NCBI RefSeq assembly: GCF_000607165.1
Contig: NZ_JFZG01000027.1
Location: 1-64,000 of the forward strand
DNA length: 64,000 nt
Direction: 5' to 3'
DNA from: Ralstonia pickettii
GTDB lineage: Bacteria; Pseudomonadota; Gammaproteobacteria; Burkholderiales; Burkholderiaceae
Of the stretch, positions 35,206-43,391 are shown piece after piece; positions within the stretch are counted from its first letter, which is position 1, and each line of letters opens with the position of its first letter. The position numbers and the translations under genes are program-made. Under the pieces are notes generated by a model. The model made no database searches. It was not told the DNA's origin and saw nothing but the letters and a program-made list of their open reading frames with translations.

Positions 35206-35250
35206 ATGCGTCACCTTGCTTTCCCCTTTGCAGGCCCTTGCCTGGGTTGA
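35206..35250 (+). CDS. Candidate 14-codon leader ORF upstream of rtcB
   Basis: AGGAGG (35190-35195) is a perfect Shine-Dalgarno sequence 10 bases before ATG 35206. The ORF encodes MRHLAFPFAGPCLG and stops at TGA 35248-35250, 95 bp before rtcB. Its last codons overlap hairpin-forming sequence, the layout of regulatory leader peptides. By contrast rtcB itself has only a weak ribosome binding site. Peptide function, if any, is probably in translation-dependent control rather than as a product. Confidence 0.4.
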   Translation: MRHLAFPFAGPCLG

Positions 35251-35334
35251 TCGAATCTCTCGCGCTGCCGTTCGCAGCGTCTTCGCATTGCCCGGCCTTC
35301 GGCCTGCCACATCAGTTTTTTTTTCAGACCTGAT
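35230..35334 (+). promoter_or_regulatory. Leader hairpins with alternative pairing upstream of rtcB
   Basis: Successive stems are CAGGC/GCCTG (35231-35244, inside the leader ORF), CGCTGC/GCAGCG (35263-35279) and GGCC/GGCC (35294-35304). A T9 run follows at 35316-35324, flanked by ATCAG/CTGAT. GCAGGCC at 35230-35236 can alternatively pair with GGCCTGC at 35301-35307, excluding the first and third stems. The T-run is 11 nt from the last stem, so a classical terminator is not proven. Confidence 0.4.
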
Positions 35335-35345
35335 ATGGATAGTTC

Positions 35346-36473
35346 ATGGGCAATTGCATCTTGCATTTGTTCGACGGCGTCTCCCTGATCGCCTCGGACG
35401 ACACCTGGATCGAAGGCGACGCGATCCGACAACTTCAAACCACCAAAGCACTCGACGGCATGCGCCACGTGGCCGGCATGCCCGACTTGCATCCGGGTCG
35501 CGGCTACCCCGTCGGCGCGGCGTTTTTTTCGGTCGGCCGGTTGTATCCGGCATTGATCGGCAATGACATCGGCTGCGGCATGGCGCTGTGGGCCACCGAT
35601 CTGGACGCCAACAAGATCGGCCTGGACAAGCTCGAAAAGCGTCTCGGCAACATCGACACGCCCCTCGACGACAACTGGAGCGAGCTTGTCGCATCGTTGG
35701 CGCCGAATGGCACCGGCTTCGATACTGCGCTTGGCACCATCGGCGGTGGCAACCACTTCGCCGAGCTGCAGCGCATCGACGAGATTTACGACGCAGATGA
35801 ACTGCCGCTGGACCCGCGCCAGCTTCTGCTGCTTGTGCACAGTGGCTCACGGGGCCTCGGCCAAGCCATCCTCGAAGAACAGGTGCGCATGTATGGCCAC
35901 GCCGGGCTTGCACAGGACGATGCGGCATGCGCCGCCTATCTGGCGCGCCACGACACCGCGCTGCACTTTGCCAGGGCCAACCGCGAACTCATCGCGCGCC
36001 GCATGCTCGACCGCCTGCACGCGCAGGGCAAGGTGTTGCTCGACGTGCATCACAACTTTGTCGCTCTGGCCACCGTGTTTGGCGAAGGCGGCTGGCTGCA
36101 TCGCAAGGGCACAACACCATCGGATGCCGGCGTGGTCGTCATCCCGGGTTCGCGGGGGGATTACAGCTACCTCGTCGCGCCACGCCCGAGCGAGCACGGT
36201 TTGTTCTCGCTCGCTCACGGTGCCGGTCGCAAGTGGATGCGCAGCGAGTGCAAAGACCGGCTCATCCGCCGCTTCACGCCCGCGCAGCTCAACCGCACCA
36301 AGCTCGGCGGCCACGTCATCTGCGAAGACAAGCAGTTGATCTACGAAGAGGCGCCCGAAGCCTACAAGCCGATCGACAGCGTCATCGCGCCACTGGTGGA
36401 TGCCGGCTTGGTGAAGGTGCTCGCGCGCCTGCGCCCGGTGTTGACGTACAAGACGCGTGGGGAATGCTGCTGA
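35346..36473 (+). CDS. rtcB: RtcB-family RNA ligase (RtcB2-type, ribosome repair)
   Basis: The 375-aa protein is an RtcB ligase of the short type paired with PrfH. Metal and catalytic motifs are intact: MPDLHPGRGYPVGAAF, GNDIGCGM (metal Cys), IGGGNHFAEL, VHSGSRGLG, DVHHNF and SLAHGAGRKW with the His that is guanylylated. RtcB joins 2',3'-cyclic phosphate to 5'-OH ends using GTP and Mn. PrfH-associated RtcB is known to reseal 16S rRNA cut in the decoding centre. Its stop overlaps the prfH start by one base (TGATG), so the two are coupled. Confidence 0.9.
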   Translation: MGNCILHLFDGVSLIASDDTWIEGDAIRQLQTTKALDGMRHVAGMPDLHPGRGYPVGAAFFSVGRLYPALIGNDIGCGMALWATDLDANKIGLDKLEKRLGNIDTPLDDNWSELVASLAPNGTGFDTALGTIGGGNHFAELQRIDEIYDADELPLDPRQLLLLVHSGSRGLGQAILEEQVRMYGHAGLAQDDAACAAYLARHDTALHFARANRELIARRMLDRLHAQGKVLLDVHHNFVALATVFGEGGWLHRKGTTPSDAGVVVIPGSRGDYSYLVAPRPSEHGLFSLAHGAGRKWMRSECKDRLIRRFTPAQLNRTKLGGHVICEDKQLIYEEAPEAYKPIDSVIAPLVDAGLVKVLARLRPVLTYKTRGECC

Positions 36474-37091
36474 TGGTGTTACTGCAACTCTCTTCTGCGC
36501 AAGGTCCGGCCGAATGCGAGCTGGCTGTGGGGAAAGCGCTTGAGCGGCTGCAACGCGAGGCTGTAGACGCAGGCATTCAACTGGAACTGCTGGAAACAGG
36601 AAGACGGTGAGCGCACCGGCACGCTGCGCTCCGCCTTGGTCAGCCTGGAAGGCGACGCTGAAGACACCCTGGCGCAAGCATGGGAAGGCACGATCCAGTG
36701 GACATGCCCCAGCCCGTATCGGCCGCGGCACGCGCGCAAGAACTGGTTCTTCGGGGTGGCGCGCTGTGCGGCGCCCTCGGCAACGCTACCCAGCGAGATC
36801 CGTTTCGAGACCACGCGTTCGTCAGGCCCCGGTGGGCAGCATGTCAACAAGACGGAATCGGCCGTGCGGGCCACACATCTCGCCACGGGCATCAGCGTGA
36901 AGGTGCAAACCGAGCGCAGCCAGCACGCCAACAAGCGGCTGGCCGTGCTGCTGCTCGCACACAAGCTGGCGGACCACGACGCGGCAACCGATGCGGCGCA
37001 GCGTGCGCAACGGCGCGCGCTCCATCACCAGGTGGAGCGCGGCAACCCGCACCGCGTGTTCAAAGGCGAACGATTTGAGCCGGCAGACTAG
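36473..37091 (+). pseudogene. prfH: PrfH release-factor-like ribosome rescue protein, frameshifted
   Basis: The ATG at 36473 opens VLLQLSSAQGPAECELAVGK..., the conserved PrfH N-terminus, but the frame stops at TGA 36608-36610 after 45 codons. The rest of PrfH continues at once in the +1 frame from 36609 ([16 protein letters not shown] ... [19 protein letters not shown]), with the catalytic GGQ at 36831-36839, to the stop at 37091. Together about 205 aa, full family length. One extra G near 36599-36601 (ACAGGAAGAC instead of ACAGAAGAC) explains it. It may be a recent inactivation, a sequencing error or a recoding site. Confidence 0.85.
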
Positions 37092-38140
37092 CGTCCGGCC
37101 TGCCGCGTTCCGGCAAGCTGGCCACGCCGGTACTCGCCCTGCCGCTCCAGCATCCAGCCCGGGTATTCGGCCGGGAGCTTGCTCAGCTCATCGAGCTGCG
37201 CCAGTTCTTCCGCCGTCAGTTCAACCTTGGTGGCCGCGATGTTGTCGTCGAGCTGCTCGATCTTCTTGGCACCGACGATCACGGTGGTCACTGCGCGCTG
37301 ATGCAGCAGCCACGCAAGCGCAATCTGCGCGACCGAAACGCTGCGCGCATTGGCCATGACGCGCATGGCATCGACGCACGTGTAGGCACGTGTACGGTCC
37401 ACCGGCGGGAAGTCGAACTTGTTGCGGCGGCTGTCCTGCTCGCCGTGCTGCTCGCGCGTGTATTTGCCGCTGAGCAGGCCACCGGCCAGCGGGCTCCAGA
37501 CCATCAGGCCCAGGCCTTCGCTTTTGAGCATCGGCACCAGCTCGCGCTCCAGATCGCGGCCCGCGACGGTGTAGTACGCCTGCAGGCTTTCGAAGCGTGC
37601 GCAGCCGAGCCGCTCGGCAATTCCCAACGCCTTGACGATCTGCCAGGCCGCCCAATTCGATACACCCACATAGCGCACGTGACCATGCTGGACGAGCGTG
37701 TCGAGCGCACGCACGGTTTCTTCGATGGGCGTGGCGGGGTCGAAACCATGGATCTGATAGAGATCGATATGGTCGAGCTGCATGCGCTTCAGGCTCGCCT
37801 TGATGCCGTCCATGATGTGGAACCGCGAGGCGCCGCGTGCGTTCACGCTATCGCCGGTCTGGCCGAACACCTTGGTGGCGACGACCACGCTGTCGCGCGA
37901 CACCTTCAGGTTCTTGAGCGCCTGCCCCGTCATCTGCTCAGCGAGGCCGTTGGCGTACACATCGGCCGTGTCGATGAAATTGATGCCGGCGTCGAGCGCG
38001 CGCCCGATCAGGCGCTCGGCATCGGCTTGCTGCAAATCGCCAATGTGCTGCCAGATGCCGTCGTTGCCGCCGAAGGTCATCGTGCCCAGGCACAACTCCG
38101 AAACGAACAGGCCGGTCCGGCCCAGTTGGTTGTAACGCAT
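37088..38140 (-). CDS. Aldo/keto reductase
   Basis: The 350-aa protein is an AKR-fold reductase: GTMTFGG near the N-terminus, [13 protein letters not shown] with the catalytic Asp and Tyr, ATKVFG with the Lys region, and [14 protein letters not shown] containing the His. The C-terminus has the NADPH-binding [18 protein letters not shown]. It is of the YajO/Tas-like group, likely a general aldehyde or quinone reductase; the substrate is unknown. It converges on prfH with a 4-nt overlap of the stops. The start at 38140 fits the normal N-terminus ([11 protein letters not shown]). Confidence 0.87.
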   Translation of the reverse strand: MRYNQLGRTGLFVSELCLGTMTFGGNDGIWQHIGDLQQADAERLIGRALDAGINFIDTADVYANGLAEQMTGQALKNLKVSRDSVVVATKVFGQTGDSVNARGASRFHIMDGIKASLKRMQLDHIDLYQIHGFDPATPIEETVRALDTLVQHGHVRYVGVSNWAAWQIVKALGIAERLGCARFESLQAYYTVAGRDLERELVPMLKSEGLGLMVWSPLAGGLLSGKYTREQHGEQDSRRNKFDFPPVDRTRAYTCVDAMRVMANARSVSVAQIALAWLLHQRAVTTVIVGAKKIEQLDDNIAATKVELTAEELAQLDELSKLPAEYPGWMLERQGEYRRGQLAGTRQAGR

Positions 38141-38242
38141 GTGATCGACTCCAATACGGTGGGAATGGAATGCTGAGCGCACTGGCTCAGATGCGGGAAA
38201 CAACGCAGAGGATAAGACGGACCGGCTGATCCTGCAGAGCGC

Positions 38243-39082
38243 TCAATCAGACGCAGGGTGATAGCCCAGGCGCGAGGAGATCGCCGCACCCGCCTGCTGC
38301 AGCAGCGCGACGTAGTGCGCCTTGGTATCGGCGCCGCAACGCATGGTCGGGAACGAGATCGACAGCCCCGCGATCACGCGGCCAAAGCGATCGAACACCG
38401 GCACAGCAATGCACAGCAGCCCGTCTTCCTGCTCTTCGTTGTCTTCGCCAAAACCTTGCTGGCGCACGCGCGGCAGGATGCTCAGCACGGCCTCGGCAGA
38501 GGCGAGCGTCTTCTGCGTGGATTTCTTGAACTCCACCTTCGACAGCACCTCGCGCGCCTCTTCCGGCGGCATGTATGCCAGCAGCACCTTGCCAATAGCC
38601 GTGCTGTGCAGCGGATTGCGCCGGCCGATGCGCGACTGCATGCGCAAACCGTAGTCGGCGTCGATCTTGTGGATGTAGATGATGGCGTCTTCGTCAAAGG
38701 CGCCCAGGTGGACAGCCTCGCGCGTGAGCTGTCCGATGCGGCGCATCTCGGTGTCAGCCTCGCGGACGAGGTCGACGTTTTCGAGCGCCTTGGCGCCAAG
38801 CTCGAACAGGCGAATCGTCAGCCGGTAGCGATCGGTGTCGCCCTCCTGCGCGACATAGCCCAGGCTTTTGAGCGTCTGCAGAAAGCGGTGAACCGTCGTC
38901 TTTGACATGCCCAGCCGCTGCGACAGTTCGCTGGGGCCGACGGCGCCAAGCTCGCCCATCGCGCCCAGGATGGTGAACACCTTGTCGACCGCCGAGACCG
39001 ATTCGGCCTTATCGGCACCGGTATCAACGGCTTCATTGGCGGACAGGTCTTCCGGCTTGCGTTGCCGGGGCGTGGCTTTCAT
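38243..39082 (-). CDS. kdgR: IclR-family regulator, KdgR-like
   Basis: The 279-aa protein (start at 39082; Met codons up to 39148 are alternatives) has the IclR winged HTH (VSAVDKVFTILGAMGELGAV, LSQRLGMSKTTVHRFLQTL) and a ligand domain with GRRNPLHSTAIGKVLLAYMP and the variable loop NEEQEDGLLCIAVPVFDR, as in KdgR. KdgR represses hexuronate and pectin catabolism and responds to 2-keto-3-deoxygluconate. The next genes upstream are kduD and kduI, and two boxes of KdgR type lie in the kduI-kdgT promoter region, which supports the name. Confidence 0.8.
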   Translation of the reverse strand: MKATPRQRKPEDLSANEAVDTGADKAESVSAVDKVFTILGAMGELGAVGPSELSQRLGMSKTTVHRFLQTLKSLGYVAQEGDTDRYRLTIRLFELGAKALENVDLVREADTEMRRIGQLTREAVHLGAFDEDAIIYIHKIDADYGLRMQSRIGRRNPLHSTAIGKVLLAYMPPEEAREVLSKVEFKKSTQKTLASAEAVLSILPRVRQQGFGEDNEEQEDGLLCIAVPVFDRFGRVIAGLSISFPTMRCGADTKAHYVALLQQAGAAISSRLGYHPASD

Positions 39083-39166
39083 CTCTCGTGGTTCCGTGAT
39101 TTCAAAATCTGGAGAGAGCATAACCGGTCTCATACCGCGTTCCATCAATCCACCTGCCGACGTTGC

Positions 39167-39952
39167 CTACCGCGCCAGCCAGCCGCCGTCCACCGCGAGC
39201 GTGTGGCCGTGCACGTAATCCGATGCCGCCGAAGCGAGAAACACCACCGCGCCCGCCAGGTCATCCGGCACGCCCCAGCGTCCGGCAGGAATGCGCGCGA
39301 GAATCTCTTCACTGCGTTGCCGGTCTTCGCGTAGTTGCGCTGTGTTGTCGGTTTCCATGTAACCGGGCGCGATGGCGTTGACGTTGATGCCGCGGCCAGC
39401 CCATTCATTGGCCAGCAGCCGGGTGAGCCCCAGCACGCCGCTCTTCGATGCCGTATACGACGGTACGCGAATGCCGCCCTGGAACGACAGCATCGACGCC
39501 ACGTTGATGATCTTGCCGCGGCCACCTTGCCCCACGAACTGCCTTGCCACCGCCTGCGAGAGAAAGAACACGCCCTTGAGGTTGACGTCGATTACTGCAT
39601 CCCAATCGGCTTCGGAAAATTCCAGTGCGTCGCAGCGGCGGATGATGCCCGCGTTGTTCACCAGGATGTCGACACGGCCGAAGGTGTCCATCGCGGCCTC
39701 GACAATGCGCTCGATCGGCTCCAGCGAAGACAGATCGGCTCGCACGTCAACAAACCGGCGGCCGACCGCTTCCACGCGCGAGGCCGTCTCTGCTGGGTCC
39801 GAACGGTTGGCGCCCACGATGTCGCAGCCCGCCGCAGCGAGCGCCATCGCCATGCCCGCACCCAACCCCGTGTTGCTGCCGGTGACGATGGCCACCTTGC
39901 CGCTCAGGTCGAACAGGCTTGCGCCCTGGAGATAGGGATTCTCGAGCCGCAT
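39167..39952 (-). CDS. kduD: 2-dehydro-3-deoxy-D-gluconate 5-dehydrogenase (KduD)
   Basis: The 261-aa SDR has TGSNTGLGAGMA as cofactor loop, NNAGIIRR, catalytic ASMLSFQGGIRVPSYTASK (Ser, Tyr, Lys intact) and the C-terminal HTLAVDGGWLAR. NNAGIIRR and the IRVPSYTASK segment are typical of KduD, which interconverts 2,5-diketo-3-deoxygluconate and 2-keto-3-deoxygluconate with NAD. It follows kduI by 4 bp and precedes kdgR by 84 bp, forming a kduI-kduD-kdgR operon. Confidence 0.9.
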   Translation of the reverse strand: MRLENPYLQGASLFDLSGKVAIVTGSNTGLGAGMAMALAAAGCDIVGANRSDPAETASRVEAVGRRFVDVRADLSSLEPIERIVEAAMDTFGRVDILVNNAGIIRRCDALEFSEADWDAVIDVNLKGVFFLSQAVARQFVGQGGRGKIINVASMLSFQGGIRVPSYTASKSGVLGLTRLLANEWAGRGINVNAIAPGYMETDNTAQLREDRQRSEEILARIPAGRWGVPDDLAGAVVFLASAASDYVHGHTLAVDGGWLAR

Positions 39953-39956
39953 GGTG

Positions 39957-40793
39957 TCAGCGCAGGTCGGCAATGGCGATGTGGTCCATGTCGTGGAACA
40001 CCTGGTTCTCGCCGACCATGCCCCAGATGAAGGTGTACGCCTGCGTGCCCACGCCCGAGTGGATCGACCAGCTTGGCGAGATCACAGCCTGCTCGTTGTG
40101 GACGAGGATGTGGCGCGTCTCCTGCGGCTCGCCGACCATGTGGAACACGGCGGCGTTGTCCGGCAGGTTGAAGTAAAAATAGACCTCCATGCGGCGCTCG
40201 TGCGTGTGGCACGGCATGGTGTTCCACAGGCTGCCGGGCTCGAGCTTGGTCATACCCATCGAGAGCTGGCACGTGGGCAGCACGTCCGGCACGATGAACT
40301 TGTAGATCGTGCGCCGGTTGCTGGTGGCCGGATCGCCGAGCGTTTCGGGCGACGCCTGCGCCAGTGTGATCGTGCGCGTCGGATAGGCCGTATGGGCCGG
40401 CGCGCAATTGATGTAGAACTTGGCGGGCCTGGCTGCATCGTCACTGCCGAAGACGACGTTCTGGCCGCCCTGGCCGACGTAGATCGCCTCTTCATTGCCG
40501 ACGGCGTGCCGTGCGCCGTCCACCTCCACCCAGCCCGGGCCGCCAATGTTGATCGCGCCCAGCTCGCGGCGCTCCAGCAGATGGCTCACGCCCATCGACT
40601 TGGCGAGCGATGCCGGCACCTCCACCGGCCGCGTTGCCGGCCATGCACCGCCCACGATGATCCGGTCGATATGGCTGTACGTGAGCTGAAGCGCATCGCG
40701 CTCGAACACCTGTTCCACCAGGAACTGGCGGCGCAGCCCGGCCGTGTCGAGAGTTTTTGCGTGTTCGCTGTGGATTCCTTGCCGCACTTCCAT
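39957..40793 (-). CDS. kduI: 5-dehydro-4-deoxy-D-glucuronate isomerase (KduI)
   Basis: The 278-aa protein matches KduI closely: [33 protein letters not shown], the zinc site [17 protein letters not shown] (His, His, Glu) and the C-terminal [19 protein letters not shown] (in part). It isomerises 5-keto-4-deoxyuronate, from pectin or other polyuronate oligomers, to 2,5-diketo-3-deoxygluconate. It is first in its operon. A KdgR-type box lies 83 bp upstream of the start at 40793. Confidence 0.93.
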   Translation of the reverse strand: MEVRQGIHSEHAKTLDTAGLRRQFLVEQVFERDALQLTYSHIDRIIVGGAWPATRPVEVPASLAKSMGVSHLLERRELGAINIGGPGWVEVDGARHAVGNEEAIYVGQGGQNVVFGSDDAARPAKFYINCAPAHTAYPTRTITLAQASPETLGDPATSNRRTIYKFIVPDVLPTCQLSMGMTKLEPGSLWNTMPCHTHERRMEVYFYFNLPDNAAVFHMVGEPQETRHILVHNEQAVISPSWSIHSGVGTQAYTFIWGMVGENQVFHDMDHIAIADLR

Positions 40794-40875
40794 GCCATTT
40801 CTCCGTTGGGATGCGCCGGCATCCGCGTGGGTGCCGGTTGTTCTGGGTTGGATTGAAGCACAAAAACCAAAAATA

Positions 40876-40890
40876 CGGAACGTCGATCCA
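40876..40890. promoter_or_regulatory. KdgR-type box, kduI side
   Basis: CGGAACGTCGATCCA matches 12 of 15 bases of the perfect box at 40985-40999. It lies 83 bp upstream of the kduI start, so it probably controls kduI-kduD-kdgR. Confidence 0.5.
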
Positions 40891-40984
40891 TTTTTTTGAT
40901 ACGAGCCCCTGATCGAGGGGAATAGCGCTGCACCGCACACATTTGCGATCTAGGGTAAACGATAAATCAGCGAATTCAAAAACA

Positions 40985-40999
40985 TGGAACATCGTTCCA
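40985..40999. promoter_or_regulatory. KdgR-type box, kdgT side
   Basis: TGGAACATCGTTCCA is a perfect palindrome (6-bp arms, 3-bp centre). It has the same layout as the enterobacterial KdgR core TGAAACATTGTTTCA as I recall it. It lies 73 bp upstream of the kdgT start. Confidence 0.65.
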
Positions 41000-41071
41000 C
41001 ATCATCCGCTATAGTCACTCCACGATGTTGGACCCCAACCAACCGAGCCCATAGAGGCTCACGGAGGAGAC

Positions 41072-42088
41072 GTGAAGATAAAGAAGGCGATTGACCGCAT
41101 TCCAGGCGGGCTGATGCTCGTGCCGCTGCTGCTGGGCGCATGCGCGCATACGTTCGCACCCGATGCCGGGAAATACTTCGGCTCGTTCACCAACGGCCTG
41201 ATCACCGGTACGGTGCCGATCCTGGCGGTGTGGTTCTTCTGCATGGGCGCGACCATCGACCTGCACGCCACCGGTGTGGTGCTGCGCAAGTCGGGAACCC
41301 TGCTCGTGACGAAGATTGCCGTGGCGTGGCTGGCAACGCTGGTGGCGGCGCAGTTCATTCCGGACGAGGGCATCAAGACCGGCATCCTTGCAGGGCTCTC
41401 GGTGCTGGCGATCACCACGTCGATGGACATGACCAACGGCGGGCTCTATGCCGCCGTCATGCAGCAGTACGGCACCAAGGAAGAAGCCGGTGCGTTCGTG
41501 CTGATGTCGATCGAATCGGGACCGCTGGTCAGCATGTTCATCCTGGGCGCAACGGGCATTGCCGTGTTTGAGCCACGGCTGTTCGTGGGCGCGGTGCTGC
41601 CGTTCCTGATCGGCTTTACGCTGGGCAATCTCGACGGCGAACTGCGCGAGCTGTTCGGCCGCTGCGTGCATCCGCTCATTCCGTTCTTCGGCTTTGCATT
41701 GGGCAACGGCATCGACCTGCACGTGATTGCCAAGAGCGGCCTCCCGGGCCTCTTGCTCGGCCTCACGGTGATCATCATCACCGGCGTGCCGCTCATCCTC
41801 ACCGACAAATTCATCGCCGGCGGCAATGGCGCTGCTGGCTTGGCGGCATCGTCCACAGCTGGCGCGGCAGTCGCCAACCCGGCCATCATCGGCGAGATGA
41901 TTCCGAAGTTCAAACCCATGGTGCCGGCCGCAACCGCGCTGGTAGCCACGGCCTGCCTGGTCACGGCGATTCTCGTGCCGATCTTGACCGCGATGTGGGT
42001 GCGTCGCGTGGGCCGTGCGGCGCCATTACCCGAGCCGGAAACCGCGAGCCTGCCGCCGCAGGCTGCGCACCGCGAAGCCCATTTCTGA
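41072..42088 (+). CDS. kdgT: 2-keto-3-deoxygluconate permease (KdgT)
   Basis: The 338-aa membrane protein has the KdgT family N-terminus ([20 protein letters not shown]), CMGATIDLH, the conserved [20 protein letters not shown] and the C-terminal [18 protein letters not shown]. It is predicted to have about ten membrane helices and to take up 2-keto-3-deoxygluconate with protons. The start is GTG at 41072, with GGAGGAGA directly upstream. It heads a plus-strand series with the NTF2-like, SDR and FAH-fold genes. Confidence 0.92.
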   Translation: MKIKKAIDRIPGGLMLVPLLLGACAHTFAPDAGKYFGSFTNGLITGTVPILAVWFFCMGATIDLHATGVVLRKSGTLLVTKIAVAWLATLVAAQFIPDEGIKTGILAGLSVLAITTSMDMTNGGLYAAVMQQYGTKEEAGAFVLMSIESGPLVSMFILGATGIAVFEPRLFVGAVLPFLIGFTLGNLDGELRELFGRCVHPLIPFFGFALGNGIDLHVIAKSGLPGLLLGLTVIIITGVPLILTDKFIAGGNGAAGLAASSTAGAAVANPAIIGEMIPKFKPMVPAATALVATACLVTAILVPILTAMWVRRVGRAAPLPEPETASLPPQAAHREAHF

Positions 42089-42139
42089 CCACGCCTGCGA
42101 TCCACCGTACACCAGACCAGACCAGAGAGGAGATTGCCC

Positions 42140-42598
42140 ATGCTGTTGCACACGTTTGTCCGCCGCATTGCGAGTGTTGCCATGACCGCCGCACTCGCGG
42201 CCGGCAGCGCCCTCGCCCATGCCGCCACTGACGCCGATACGGTGGCGCAAGCCGTGGAGCGCATGCGCGTGGCCATGGTTGCCAGCGACGGCACCACGCT
42301 CACCAAGCTGATCGAAAACGATCTGACCTACGGCCACTCGTCGGGCAAGCTGGAAGACCACGCAGCCTTTCTCAAGGCGCTGGACGGCACAAATTCATTC
42401 AAGTCGATTGCGCTGACCAACCAGACCGTGCAGATCAACGGCGACAACGCGTGGGTGCGCCACGTGTTCGACTCCGTCAACAATCTGCCCGACGGCAAGA
42501 CCAGCACCGCGCATATCGGCGTGCTGCAGGTTTGGAAGAAACATCCGGATGGCTGGCGCCTGTTTGCGCGCCAGGCCTATCTGCTTCCGAAGCAATGA
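42140..42598 (+). CDS. Exported NTF2-like (DUF4440) protein
   Basis: The 152-aa precursor (ATG 42140, AGGAG eight bases upstream) has a signal peptide ending near ALAHAAT. The mature part is one NTF2-like domain of DUF4440 type: VERMRVAMVASDGTTLTKLI, LTYGHSSGKLEDHAAFL and HIGVLQVWKKHPDGWRLFAR. It is therefore periplasmic. It sits between kdgT and the SDR gene and overlaps the latter by 4 nt (ATGA), so it belongs to the sugar-acid operon. It may bind or modify the incoming sugar acid; this is inference. Confidence 0.8.
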   Translation: MLLHTFVRRIASVAMTAALAAGSALAHAATDADTVAQAVERMRVAMVASDGTTLTKLIENDLTYGHSSGKLEDHAAFLKALDGTNSFKSIALTNQTVQINGDNAWVRHVFDSVNNLPDGKTSTAHIGVLQVWKKHPDGWRLFARQAYLLPKQ

Positions 42599-43353
42599 GC
42601 GGCGCCGCTTTTCCCGGGCGCCTGACGGGCAAGACCGCGCTCGTGACGGCCGCTGCGCAAGGCATCGGCCGCGCCTGCGCCGAGCGCTTTGCGCGCGAAG
42701 GTGCCCGCGTAATCGCCACCGATCTCCGCATCGATGCGTTGAACGATGTGCCATTCGACGTCCGCCGCCTCGACGTGCGCGATACCCAGCAGGTGAATGC
42801 CCTTGCCGCCGAGCTTGGCGGCATCGACATCCTCTTCAACTGCGCGGGCTTCGTACACGCCGGCTCGGTGCTGGAGTGCGATGAGGATGCGTGGGATTTC
42901 TCGTTCGACCTCAACGTCAAGTCGATGTACCGCACCATCCGCGCATTCCTGCCGGGCATGCTGGAACGCGGTGGCGGCAGTGTCATCAACATGTCGTCGG
43001 CCGCATCGAGCATCAAAGGCGTGCCGAACCGCTTTGTGTACGGTACGTCAAAGGCCGCGGTGATCGGGCTGACCAAGGCCGTGGCGGTAGACTTTGTGGC
43101 GCGCGGCGTCCGCTGCAACGCCATCTGCCCGGGCACGGTGGTGTCGCCATCGCTCGCGCAGCGCATCGACGAACAAGCCCGCGCGCAAGGCAAACCGCGC
43201 GCAGAAGTCGAAGCTGCATTTGTCGCACGCCAGCCGATGGGGCGCCTCGGACAGCCGGAAGAGATTGCCGCGCTGGCCGCCTATCTGGCTTCCGACGAAG
43301 CCGCCTTCACGACAGGGCAAGTCCACCTGATCGACGGCGGCTGGTCAAATTGA
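42595..43353 (+). CDS. SDR dehydrogenase, 2-keto-3-deoxy-sugar-acid 4-dehydrogenase type
   Basis: The 252-aa SDR has TAAAQGIGRACAERFAREGA as cofactor motif, FNCAGFVHAG and catalytic SSAASSIKGVPNRFVYGTSK (Ser, Tyr, Lys). This pattern, including SSIKGVPNRFVYGTSKAAV, is that of the BDH2/DHRS6 and 2-keto-3-deoxy-L-fuconate dehydrogenase group. Followed by an FAH-fold hydrolase, it would oxidise C4 of a 2-keto-3-deoxy acid to the 2,4-diketo acid. With kduI, kduD and kdgT beside it, 2-keto-3-deoxy-D-gluconate is the proposed substrate. Confidence 0.83.
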   Translation: MSGAAFPGRLTGKTALVTAAAQGIGRACAERFAREGARVIATDLRIDALNDVPFDVRRLDVRDTQQVNALAAELGGIDILFNCAGFVHAGSVLECDEDAWDFSFDLNVKSMYRTIRAFLPGMLERGGGSVINMSSAASSIKGVPNRFVYGTSKAAVIGLTKAVAVDFVARGVRCNAICPGTVVSPSLAQRIDEQARAQGKPRAEVEAAFVARQPMGRLGQPEEIAALAAYLASDEAAFTTGQVHLIDGGWSN

Positions 43354-43391
43354 TGCCTTGATGCCTTTCTCCCAACCGATTTGAGCCTTTC

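Noticed and set aside
35294-35324. Classical intrinsic terminator before rtcB
   Set aside because: The GGCC stem is only 4 bp and lies 11 nt from the T9 run, so it is recorded as leader structure rather than a terminator.
38243-39148. Start of the KdgR-like gene at 39148
   Set aside because: The extra 22 residues lack family character; the ATG at 39082 gives normal KdgR length, though it is not certain.
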